Of a DNA stretch of 64,000 nucleotides, positions 1 to 7,683 are shown piece by piece. Numbering within the stretch: position 1 is the stretch's first letter; every line of letters starts with the position of its first letter. A program made the translations under genes and the position numbers. Origin of the DNA: Bacteroidota bacterium (GTDB taxonomy: Bacteria > Bacteroidota > Bacteroidia > B-17B0 > Aurantibacillaceae); NCBI GenBank assembly GCA_021323535.1, contig JAJONO010000001.1:1-64000 (forward strand), read 5' to 3'. The notes under the pieces are model-generated. The model saw nothing but the letters and a program-made list of their open reading frames with translations, ran no database searches and was not told the DNA's origin.

Positions 1-85
1 GTACCCCGAGCCGGACTCGAACCGGCATGTCAGTGAAGACAATGGTGTTTGAGACCATCGCGTCTACCAATTCCGCCATCGAGGC
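1..85 (-). tRNA. tRNA-Leu (anticodon CAA)
   Basis: On the minus strand the segment folds as a class II tRNA. The anticodon stem ATGGT/ACCAT encloses the loop CTCAAAC, giving anticodon CAA. A long variable arm follows, then a T arm GCCGG-TTCGAGT-CCGGC. The acceptor strands GCCTCGA and TCGGGGT pair with one or two G-U pairs. The D arm carries the usual GGCGGAATTGGTAGACGC stretch of tRNA-Leu. The discriminator A is at position 2 and the window edge cuts the gene at the CCA end, so whether CCA is encoded cannot be seen. Confidence 0.93.
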
Positions 86-197
86 ATTTTGCTTTTAAAG
101 TGGGATGCAAATTTACTCATTTTTTCTAATCTGAGAAAAGAAATTGGTTTTTAAGTCGCGACTTATTTTTCTTTGAAAACGATCATATCACTATTCT

Positions 198-1184
198 CTA
201 ACTTCCTTTGTTGTATTTAGACTTATACGCCAATGGCGACAATCCTGTTACCCTGTTAAACACCTCTCTAAAGGCTTTAATGTCGCTATAGCCCACTTCA
301 TACATCACTTCATTAACCGTTTTTCTTGTGTTTTCTAAAGATTTTTTGGCAGACTCTATTTTCACACGCTGAAGATAATCAAGTGGTGTAATACCTGTAG
401 CCTTTATAAATCGCCTGTCAAAATTTCGCCTGCCCACACTAAATTTATTTGATAGGAATTCTATCGTAATTTTATTCCTGTAGTTTTTCTCAATATAGGT
501 TTGTGCTTTTAAAATAACATCGTCGTCATGTTTCTTTTGTCCGGAAAAAATAGCAAATGAAGACTGAGTATACCTGTCAATTTCAATCTGGAACATTTTT
601 GTGCAATAGATAGCAGTTTGTTTATCATAATATTCTTCGATAAGAAGTATAACCAGGTTTAAGAATGAATACGCGCCACCATTCGTATAAATTCCCGACT
701 CAGCGGTGATGAGTTTACCATCATTCAAATTAATACCGGGAAACGAATTTCTGAATGTTTCGGCATGGGCCCAATGCGCTGAGCATGTTTTACCGTCCAG
801 AATTCCGGAAGCAGCCAGCATAAATATTCCTGAACACATACTGGCAACTTCCGCCCCCAGTTTATATTGCTTTTTGATCCAGCTAATAATGGTTCTGTTG
901 CCTTTCTGAATATCATTATCACTTCTTATGCCAGAAGGTGGAACCAGAATGAGATCTGTTTTTTTTATGTCAGAAATATTTAATTCAGGCTGGAAGGTCA
1001 TCATCCCTTTACTGAAGCTCACTTTTTCAGATACACCTGCCGTGTGAATAGAACAATTGGCCGGGTTTCCCATTTTTCTCCAATATGAATCCGCTTCGGT
1101 AAAGATCTCTATTGTGCCAATGATGGTGGCAGCAGTTCCCATATTTACCTGGCCATCCGGAACAATGATTGTTACATGCTTCAT
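198..1184 (-). CDS. GlxA family AraC-type transcriptional regulator (DJ-1/PfpI + HTH)
   Basis: This is a 328-aa DNA-binding regulator. Residues about 1-190 form a DJ-1/PfpI-like domain, with the nucleophile-elbow-like segment ASMCSGIFMLA near residue 115. Residues about 225-325 are an AraC/XylS double helix-turn-helix, with the second helix region containing VNEVMYEVGYSDIKAFREVF. This arrangement is typical of GlxA-family regulators, where the DJ-1-like part senses a ligand and is usually not catalytic. The gene is divergent from the DinB/SRPBCC cluster starting at 1321, so it may control that cluster; this is inferred from position only. The ligand is unknown. Confidence 0.9.
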   Translation of the reverse strand: MKHVTIIVPDGQVNMGTAATIIGTIEIFTEADSYWRKMGNPANCSIHTAGVSEKVSFSKGMMTFQPELNISDIKKTDLILVPPSGIRSDNDIQKGNRTIISWIKKQYKLGAEVASMCSGIFMLAASGILDGKTCSAHWAHAETFRNSFPGINLNDGKLITAESGIYTNGGAYSFLNLVILLIEEYYDKQTAIYCTKMFQIEIDRYTQSSFAIFSGQKKHDDDVILKAQTYIEKNYRNKITIEFLSNKFSVGRRNFDRRFIKATGITPLDYLQRVKIESAKKSLENTRKTVNEVMYEVGYSDIKAFREVFNRVTGLSPLAYKSKYNKGS

Positions 1185-1279
1185 ACATTAATATCTGATT
1201 CGAAGTTAAGGTATTGTTTTGTCCATATCAACCCCTGATATTGTCTAAATTACACATCCTTAATCGCATTTTAAGACAC

Positions 1280-1287
1280 TACCTTTG
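1280..1287 (+). promoter_or_regulatory. Bacteroidota -7 promoter element (TACCTTTG)
   Basis: TACCTTTG matches the Bacteroidota sigma-A -7 consensus TAnnTTTG exactly and lies 33 nt upstream of the DinB-family start at 1321. A TTG at the usual -33 spacing is not evident, so the assignment rests on the -7 box and position. Confidence 0.4.
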
Positions 1288-1320
1288 TAGAGGTAACACT
1301 TAATTTTCAATTTAAATCAT

Positions 1321-1803
1321 ATGGACACAAAACAATTAATCGTAAAATCAGTGCTTGGCGCATGGAACTCAAGGTTAGAAACAGCTGACAAAATGTTTGA
1401 TGCGTTATCAGATGAAGACCTTCTGAAAGAGATTTCACCGGGCAGAAACAGAGTTGTTTATATATTAGGGCACCTGGCCCTTATAAACGACAAAATGCTT
1501 CCCTTACTTAATTTTGAAGGGCAACACTACGCACACTTAGAAGACATGTTTTTGAATAAACCCGATAAATCTGTTTCAGACATGCCTTCGGCAAAAGAGG
1601 TAAGAGCGATCTGGAAAAACATAAATTCTAAATTAGCCCGACACTTTGCCGCTTTAAGCGCAGATGAATGGTTTCATAAACACAGCTCCGTATCGGAAGA
1701 GGATTTTGTGAAAGAACCGCACAGAAACAGATTGAATGTAATCATAGGTCGTACAAATCATTTACAGTACCACATGGGCCAGGTGGCCCTCCTGAGGAAA
1801 TAA
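1321..1803 (+). CDS. DinB family protein
   Basis: This is a 160-aa cytoplasmic four-helix-bundle protein of the DinB/YfiT-like superfamily. Spaced histidines that usually bind a metal are visible: GHLALIND near residue 50 and HLQYHMGQVALLRK at the C-terminus. Family members often act as metal-dependent thiol S-transferases or are damage-inducible proteins of unknown role, and no substrate can be named here. It is the first gene of a three-gene plus-strand run with two SRPBCC proteins (gaps of about 45 nt), and all three belong to small-molecule-binding folds. The start follows a TAnnTTTG promoter box. Confidence 0.85.
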   Translation: MDTKQLIVKSVLGAWNSRLETADKMFDALSDEDLLKEISPGRNRVVYILGHLALINDKMLPLLNFEGQHYAHLEDMFLNKPDKSVSDMPSAKEVRAIWKNINSKLARHFAALSADEWFHKHSSVSEEDFVKEPHRNRLNVIIGRTNHLQYHMGQVALLRK

Positions 1804-1848
1804 TTCGCGGCGTAAAAAATTTTAATTAATAATTTAATCTTATAACTC

Positions 1849-2343
1849 ATGACAAATTCAAATTTTACAACTTCTATAGTAGTAGATCAAACTCCGCAAA
1901 AAATTTTTAATGCCATAAACAATGTTAGTGGATGGTGGAGCGAGAATATACTGGGTAGAACAGTAAATCCTGGTGATGAATTCATTTATAATTACAAAGA
2001 TGTTCACGTTTGCAAAATAAAAATAACTGAATCTATTCCCGGTAAAAAGGTAGTGTGGCTTGTACTCGAAAACCTATTCAATTTTACAAAGGACAAAAAT
2101 GAATGGAACGGGAACCGGATTGTTTTCGACATTACTGAGAAAGATGGTAAGACTCAAATGACATTTACTCAAATAGGCCTGGTGCCCGAATATGAATGCT
2201 ATTCTGTTTGCCAGGACGCCTGGACCAGTTATATACAGGGAAGTTTAAAAAATTTAATTACTACCGGTAAAGGCAAGCCTAACAGTAAAGAAAATGATCT
2301 GAACCAGGAACTAATTAAAAAATGGGGACTACCCGATAAATAA
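1849..2343 (+). CDS. SRPBCC / AHSA1-like domain protein (copy 1)
   Basis: This 164-aa protein has the START/Bet v 1-like (SRPBCC) fold of the AHSA1 type. Features seen are FNAINNVSGWWSENI near the N-terminus, the central IPGKKVVWLVLE strand, MTFTQIGLVPEYECY, and an amphipathic C-terminal helix after DAWTSYIQGSLKNLI. The fold binds hydrophobic small molecules or co-chaperone partners in a central cavity. The ligand is not predictable. It is paralogous to the next gene (same WW, PGKKxVWLV and GLVPxxECY signatures), which points to a tandem duplication. A C-terminal extension of about 20 residues is absent from the neighbour. Confidence 0.85.
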   Translation: MTNSNFTTSIVVDQTPQKIFNAINNVSGWWSENILGRTVNPGDEFIYNYKDVHVCKIKITESIPGKKVVWLVLENLFNFTKDKNEWNGNRIVFDITEKDGKTQMTFTQIGLVPEYECYSVCQDAWTSYIQGSLKNLITTGKGKPNSKENDLNQELIKKWGLPDK

Positions 2344-2388
2344 ATCATTTGCTGAATAAGTAATCACATTAAACAAAAATAACAATAT

Positions 2389-2817
2389 ATGAAAAAAGAT
2401 AACTTTAGCTATAGCTTTAATACTTCAAAATCACCAGAAGAGGTGTATAAGCTCCTTTTAGATATTGAACAATGGTGGACAGGATTATATGAGGAAACCA
2501 TTAAAGGAAAAAGCAAAAAAATAAACGATGAATATACTTTTGAAGCCGGAGGCGGTGCGCATTATTCAAAACAAAAACTGGTGGAATTAATTCCTGGTAA
2601 AAAAATTGTCTGGCTGGTTACAGACAGTAACTTAAGTTTTTTAAATAGCCCATCGGAATGGAACAACACAAAATTATGTTTTGATATATCAATAGAAAAC
2701 AATAAAACGGTTGTAGTGTTTACGCACGAAGGTTTAGTCCCAAAAATTGAATGTTATAATGAGTGCTCAGGAGCCTGGACAAATTATTTAGATAATCTGA
2801 AAAAGAAATTGAATTAA
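2389..2817 (+). CDS. SRPBCC / AHSA1-like domain protein (copy 2)
   Basis: This is a 142-aa tandem paralogue of the preceding gene. It keeps the landmarks YKLLLDIEQWWTGLYEE, ELIPGKKIVWLVTDS, FTHEGLVPKIECYNEC and GAWTNYLDNL. It is a cytoplasmic SRPBCC-fold protein with no signal peptide. It lies 45 nt downstream of copy 1 and is probably cotranscribed with it. No catalytic residues are evident, so a ligand-binding or co-chaperone-like role is the family expectation rather than something shown here. Confidence 0.85.
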   Translation: MKKDNFSYSFNTSKSPEEVYKLLLDIEQWWTGLYEETIKGKSKKINDEYTFEAGGGAHYSKQKLVELIPGKKIVWLVTDSNLSFLNSPSEWNNTKLCFDISIENNKTVVVFTHEGLVPKIECYNECSGAWTNYLDNLKKKLN

Positions 2818-2870
2818 GTCATTTATCATTCTGAATGAGCGCTGATCATTACTAATAACATTAGCCCGAA

Positions 2871-4238
2871 CTAACGCATAATAATCACCTTCTCCGAAAA
2901 ACTTCCTTTATCCGAATGTATTTTCAGCTGGTAAATTCCTTCATTGAAGCGTTCGTTATTAAACTCATAAACTGTTCCGGAAAAATTATCGGCATAAACT
3001 ATTTTGCCCATCGCGTCAATCAGTTCAATCCTATATTTTCCTTCTTCTATGGAAATAGTAAACTTAGATTGAGAAGGGTTTGGGAACACCAGCATGGTTT
3101 TGTTTCCTTTTATTGCTTCTTTCAACCCAACCGCTGCCTGTGTAATGGCAAGATCGATCAATGGTTTAGCCGGAGTAGCTCCGTAACAATCCTGGTTAAT
3201 GAGCACCGCTACACAAATACTATCCTGGGGATAATACAACATACAGGCAGCATAACCGAAATAATTACCGGCGTGCCCCCAATACGTTCTTCCATTTCCT
3301 GGAAAACGCTGGCACCCGAGTCCATATCCGTTAAAGTAAGAACTGCTTACACCAGTGAAAGTGAGCATTTGTGTAAGTGACGATTGATTTATCACATTTC
3401 CGGAATAAAGATTATAACCCCATTTGGCTAAGTCGGCAGGATCGCCCATATAACCTCCTGCAGCTGAAACAGAACTCCATAAAGCATTATGCGGAACCGC
3501 CGATTCATCGCTTGCAAGTGCCGGATTAAAGTTGGGCGCGCTCCAGTTATGAGCAATGGTATTCGTGTACGTTTCGAATACTTCCATGTGAGTGTTGTTT
3601 AATCCCAGCGGTGAAAGAAAATTATTTCTCAGTACTTTATGTAAAGAGTCGCCGGTTTTGGCCTCTACGATCATACCCAGCAACGCGTAATTTGTATTAA
3701 TGTATTTATACGATCCTCCCGGAGCCGCGAGTGGCGCCGGCAAAAAAGCGTTTATTGCCTGGGGCGCGTACCATATAGCGTTGTAGTTAGCCGCCATACC
3801 GTTTTGCCAATTGGCATTAAGATAATCTGCCAGTCCCGACTTATGACCCAGTAATTGTTTCACTGTAATATTCGGGTTAACATTAGGAATAGATGGGAGA
3901 AGATTATAAACAGAATCATTCAGCGATAACTGGCCGCCTTCGATGAGTTTAAATATTTCGGCTGCGACAAACGTTTTTGTGATACTGCCGATGCTGAACA
4001 ACATGGTTGTATCAATAAGAGTTGAATCATGCGAAACACCTGTAACACCTTTCCACATCCCTTGTCCGGGTATATAAGCCGCCGCCGAAATTCCTTTTAC
4101 CTGCATACTGGTGCGCATGGAATTAATGGAATTCTGTAACGCCTGAGCAAGACCTGGATTGATACCACTTTGTGAACGTAGTGATACGCTAAAAAATAAT
4201 ACCGGGATGCAGGCAAAGTATGTAATCAGTTTTTTCAT
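2871..4238 (-). CDS. Secreted serine hydrolase (class C beta-lactamase family) with T9SS sorting tail
   Basis: The product is about 455 aa. The N-terminal signal peptide MKKLITYFACIPVLFFSVSL leads into a serine beta-lactamase/D-alanyl-D-alanine carboxypeptidase-like domain. The SxxK nucleophile motif is in SIGSITKTF, the YxN-type motif in YKYINTNYALLG, and the HxG-type motif in WGHAGNYFGY. The last ~80 residues (VFPNPSQSKFTI... to the end) form a type IX secretion sorting domain, so the enzyme is probably exported and surface-anchored or released. The likely substrate class is peptides or esters; true beta-lactamase activity is not implied. An upstream in-frame TTG at 4256 would add six residues before the signal peptide, and it lies inside a promoter-like box, so the ATG at 4238 is preferred. 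Confidence 0.88.
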   Translation of the reverse strand: MKKLITYFACIPVLFFSVSLRSQSGINPGLAQALQNSINSMRTSMQVKGISAAAYIPGQGMWKGVTGVSHDSTLIDTTMLFSIGSITKTFVAAEIFKLIEGGQLSLNDSVYNLLPSIPNVNPNITVKQLLGHKSGLADYLNANWQNGMAANYNAIWYAPQAINAFLPAPLAAPGGSYKYINTNYALLGMIVEAKTGDSLHKVLRNNFLSPLGLNNTHMEVFETYTNTIAHNWSAPNFNPALASDESAVPHNALWSSVSAAGGYMGDPADLAKWGYNLYSGNVINQSSLTQMLTFTGVSSSYFNGYGLGCQRFPGNGRTYWGHAGNYFGYAACMLYYPQDSICVAVLINQDCYGATPAKPLIDLAITQAAVGLKEAIKGNKTMLVFPNPSQSKFTISIEEGKYRIELIDAMGKIVYADNFSGTVYEFNNERFNEGIYQLKIHSDKGSFSEKVIIMR

Positions 4239-4253
4239 GAGGAGTATTTGATC

Positions 4254-4261
4254 CAAAAGTA
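4254..4261 (-). promoter_or_regulatory. Putative -7 element for the serine hydrolase (TACTTTTG)
   Basis: On the minus strand this reads TACTTTTG, an exact TAnnTTTG match, 15 nt upstream of the ATG at 4238. No TTG lies at the standard 19-nt spacing, so support is partial. If real, it excludes the upstream TTG start. Confidence 0.3.
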
Positions 4262-4398
4262 AATTAATCTGTCCTTATCTGCTTGTCAAATCCTGCTTTT
4301 TTAATGTTTTTTTAGCCTATAAGCGCGGTTCTGCCCTTGAAAAATACCGCTTATCAAATTCTGTGGTTTTTGCATAAACCGATTCTTATTTTTGAGAT

Positions 4399-5301
4399 AT
4401 GCTCCGCAACAGCGAATACAGGGGAATAATTATAGGTAACATCTGGGATGATAACAAAGCTGCCTTTTCACAGCTGAGAGACTTTGCGCGTACTGCCATT
4501 ACACCGTCAAACGTGATAGGCATCAAGTATGTTATTAAAGGCTGCGAGAATTATTACCTGGATCAAAGAACGCATAGTGTAAAAGACGGATCTTTTTTCC
4601 TCGTCAATTCAAATCGAAAACTGGAAACACTTCTCGACAGTGGAAAAACTACAACCGGACTTTGTTTTAATATCGAAAAAAAACTGTTAAGTGATGTCTA
4701 TAACAACTATACTTCATCCGATCAGCTTTTATTGGATCAACATGCAACAGGACTCCCTGATTTTAATTTTACTGAAACTATTTACAGAGCCGATGATCAT
4801 TTGAGTCAATATCTTTCCTCATTAAAACATCACCTGAATACAGTCACCGGCGAATTGATGGTTGAAAAAGAACAGTTGTTTTATGATATTGCAAAGAACC
4901 TGCTCCTTGCCCAGTCTGTTGTACGTAAGCAAATGCTGCAGATCAGAGCCAATAAAAAGGCAACCCGTGAAGAATTATTCAGAAGAGTAAGTGAAGCAAG
5001 AAACATCATTGACGATTCTGTTTTAAAACCAATTTCAATAGAAGAAATAGCAGCTTCTGTAGCGCTTTCGGAATTTCATTTCTTTCGTGTATTTAAACAG
5101 GTATACGGCATATCGCCATATCAATATCAGATGGGGCAAAGACTTAAGCGCTCCAAAATACTGATAGAAAAAGGAATTCTTATTTCGGATGCAGCGGAAG
5201 CAAATGGTTTTGCCGACATTTCTTCATTTAACAAAGCCTTTAAAAAAGCATTTGGAGTTTCTCCGGGGCAAATGCGAATGAGGAATGAGAATGAAGAATA
5301 A
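4399..5301 (+). CDS. AraC family transcriptional regulator
   Basis: This is a 300-aa regulator. The N-terminal ~190 residues form a sensor region without a recognisable named domain. The C-terminal ~100 residues are an AraC/XylS double HTH: ISIEEIAASVALSEFHFFRVF in the first motif and SDAAEANGFADISSFNKAF in the second, ending in GVSPGQMR. It is divergent from the T9SS serine hydrolase (160-nt shared intergenic region) and convergent with the secreted alpha/beta hydrolase, only 3 nt away from its stop. Control of one of these secreted hydrolases is plausible from position but not shown. Confidence 0.9.
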   Translation: MLRNSEYRGIIIGNIWDDNKAAFSQLRDFARTAITPSNVIGIKYVIKGCENYYLDQRTHSVKDGSFFLVNSNRKLETLLDSGKTTTGLCFNIEKKLLSDVYNNYTSSDQLLLDQHATGLPDFNFTETIYRADDHLSQYLSSLKHHLNTVTGELMVEKEQLFYDIAKNLLLAQSVVRKQMLQIRANKKATREELFRRVSEARNIIDDSVLKPISIEEIAASVALSEFHFFRVFKQVYGISPYQYQMGQRLKRSKILIEKGILISDAAEANGFADISSFNKAFKKAFGVSPGQMRMRNENEE

Positions 5302-5304
5302 GAA

Positions 5305-7554
5305 CTACTTATCAACCAAAATCACCTTACCCATTCCAACTACTTTACCATCCTGCATTAACTGAACAAAGTACAATCCATTCGAAAGATTGTCTCTTGA
5401 GATGGTAAAACTTTTACCAGACACATTGTCGATTTGTTTTACAGATTGCCCGTATAAATTATAAACCATACACGAAGCATTTTTTAAAACGAATCCTGAT
5501 TGTATAGTGACTTTCTCTGAAAACGGATTCGGATAAATAAATAACTTATTCTCATTGGTAATTTGCATTTCTTTAATAGTGGTTGCCAGGCTCATTTCTT
5601 TTTTCACCAGTTCAATATCATCTATTCCCAGTGCTCCTAATGTACTTGTTCCGGTACCGCCAAACGAAAACTGAAGTAGTTCAATCTTGCTAAGGTCAAG
5701 CTGCGTGCCATTAACAAGAAAATCTTTAAGGCGTATGCGAATGGTGCAGAATTCGTTTTGCCAGCCTCCCTCACGCTGGTAAGTTTGAATGACCGGACTA
5801 TACAAGGCTGTGATCACTGAAGAACTCTTCGCGGCTTCATCGGTGAAAGAAACCATAAAATTAATGGAAGTATCAAGTGTAACATTAAATGGATGTTGTG
5901 TTCTCTGACATGCACGCAAGCTAAGAAACTCGTAACCTGAAAAATCTTTAAGCGAATCCGGAATAGTGTAACTTATATAACCAGGACTGTTCCATTCAAC
6001 GACGAGACAATGTGGCGAATCAGTGAATCGCGCGCGCGTCATGCCGTTGGCAGCATTACCAGGAGTGAATGATCCATCAACATCTTTCATCAGAATTTCA
6101 GAAGAGTTCACAAGATTGGTTGTAACTATCGCGCTGCTGCTGGAAAGATTTAATGACGTATTTGTTTCAAAATCATCAATCACTCTTTTACCTGACAACT
6201 GGCTCTCGCGACATTCATTGGAAATAACAACTGAGTCATTCGTATTCATAGGACGATACTCCGAATAACTACGTGTGAAAAATTCTTTACCTGCATTATT
6301 TTGCTTGCAGTACAATTCCGACATGGCAAGAACGTATCCTTTTACCAATGGATGAAGCTGGGCACGGCTAACAAGATTTGGACCACTTGCCCATTCCCAG
6401 GCGGACACATCATTATGAAACACACCATGTCCCGCCCCATGAACATACATCACATGTTTATTGCCTGTTCCTCGTTCGTAAATGGTCATTGGCTGTGTAT
6501 AATTGTCTATTGGCATTCCGGAAACATCTGTATCAGCGCCCCCTATAAACTGATGATAGTTTATGCTGTAAGGATTAACTTCCGTAACAGAGAGCCACGC
6601 CACCGGGCAGATGCTATTAATATATTTCACATCGCCCCAGGCAAAATAAGCAGAGGAAATTTCGTTATTATGTAAGCGTGTATATGCCCGCACAGGAGTT
6701 TCTCCCCCGGTGCTATGCCCCATCCAGCCCATACGATGATGATCAATTTTTCCATTAAGCACTCCACTAAATAAAGTATCCTGGTTACCCAAAAGATGAT
6801 TGATATTAGCGATCAGTGAAAGAGATGCCAGTTGCGTTCCCCCGGGCCCACCATTACTTACATCGTTGTGGTGCGACATAACAATGTAACCATAAGAGGC
6901 AAGGTGCGAACCGATATAATCGTAGTAAGCATAATTGTGTGTCCACCCATGAGAAATAACAATCAACGGAAGCGAATCCATGCTCGCAATGTTCGACGGA
7001 TACCATATACGTTTAGTCAGGTAAGTTGTTTGGGTCCAATCAATAGTTGTAACCGGTAGCGAACCCAGTTGGGCCAAATCATGCAAAACGTAAAAGCCGG
7101 CGCCGTCTCCTCCATCAATGTAATCTGCAGATGAAAGAATTCCATTATTGTCCATGTCTATCACTACATCATACCCAACTCCTATTCCTGGTCCATTATA
7201 CGCGATAAGTTCATTTGCCGCAGTAAGCTGTAGAATGTTCTGCTGAATACTATCATTGGAAAACGTAAAAGATTGTTTACCGCCACTCGTTATATCCAGT
7301 AAGGTGTTATTTAATGCCCATTGACTTGCCGATTTATCTGCTACTACATAAACATCTGCAGTGATATTGTCAATGGCAGGATAAAGTTTTCCGTCGATTG
7401 CAAGATTGACTTTCTGATCACCATTAAAATTCTGAACGAAATGAAAGTGAGGAAACTTCATTGAGGGTTTGCCCGCGAGTTCCACTTCGGTTTGCGCGAA
7501 ACATATCGACGTTAACAGAATGACAGATAATAAAAGAAGTAGCTGTTTTTTCAT
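5305..7554 (-). CDS. Secreted alpha/beta hydrolase with T9SS sorting tail
   Basis: This 749-aa protein begins with the signal peptide MKKQLLLLLSVILLTSICFA. An alpha/beta-hydrolase core spans roughly residues 180-420: LIVISHGWTHNYAYYDYIGS is an oxyanion-strand-like segment, WMGHSTGGETPVRAY is the GxSxG nucleophile elbow, and HVMYVHGAGHGVFHND probably carries the catalytic histidine. The fold resembles PAF-acetylhydrolase/cutinase-like lipases. A beta-rich region (about 470-650, carbohydrate-binding or jelly-roll-like) precedes a T9SS sorting domain starting near FIYPNPFSEKVTI. It is probably exported and acts outside the cell on an ester substrate that cannot be identified from sequence. Confidence 0.85.
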   Translation of the reverse strand: MKKQLLLLLSVILLTSICFAQTEVELAGKPSMKFPHFHFVQNFNGDQKVNLAIDGKLYPAIDNITADVYVVADKSASQWALNNTLLDITSGGKQSFTFSNDSIQQNILQLTAANELIAYNGPGIGVGYDVVIDMDNNGILSSADYIDGGDGAGFYVLHDLAQLGSLPVTTIDWTQTTYLTKRIWYPSNIASMDSLPLIVISHGWTHNYAYYDYIGSHLASYGYIVMSHHNDVSNGGPGGTQLASLSLIANINHLLGNQDTLFSGVLNGKIDHHRMGWMGHSTGGETPVRAYTRLHNNEISSAYFAWGDVKYINSICPVAWLSVTEVNPYSINYHQFIGGADTDVSGMPIDNYTQPMTIYERGTGNKHVMYVHGAGHGVFHNDVSAWEWASGPNLVSRAQLHPLVKGYVLAMSELYCKQNNAGKEFFTRSYSEYRPMNTNDSVVISNECRESQLSGKRVIDDFETNTSLNLSSSSAIVTTNLVNSSEILMKDVDGSFTPGNAANGMTRARFTDSPHCLVVEWNSPGYISYTIPDSLKDFSGYEFLSLRACQRTQHPFNVTLDTSINFMVSFTDEAAKSSSVITALYSPVIQTYQREGGWQNEFCTIRIRLKDFLVNGTQLDLSKIELLQFSFGGTGTSTLGALGIDDIELVKKEMSLATTIKEMQITNENKLFIYPNPFSEKVTIQSGFVLKNASCMVYNLYGQSVKQIDNVSGKSFTISRDNLSNGLYFVQLMQDGKVVGMGKVILVDK

Positions 7555-7683
7555 TTTACAACAGATTGGGTGGTGTGCCGGTAAAACTACTAAATAATAA
7601 GAAGAGCCCTATGTTTGTTATAAAGCCTCAGCAACCACTTATTAAGATTCTGAAACCAGTTATGGAACGCGGAAGAATTCCTT

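Noticed and set aside
706-922. Frames on both strands inside the GlxA-type regulator gene
   Set aside because: They are shadows of the real coding frame, with no protein-like features and no independent start signals.
2871-4238. Antibiotic-resistance beta-lactamase
   Set aside because: The fold is shared with many peptidases and esterases; T9SS export and YIN in place of YSN argue against calling resistance.
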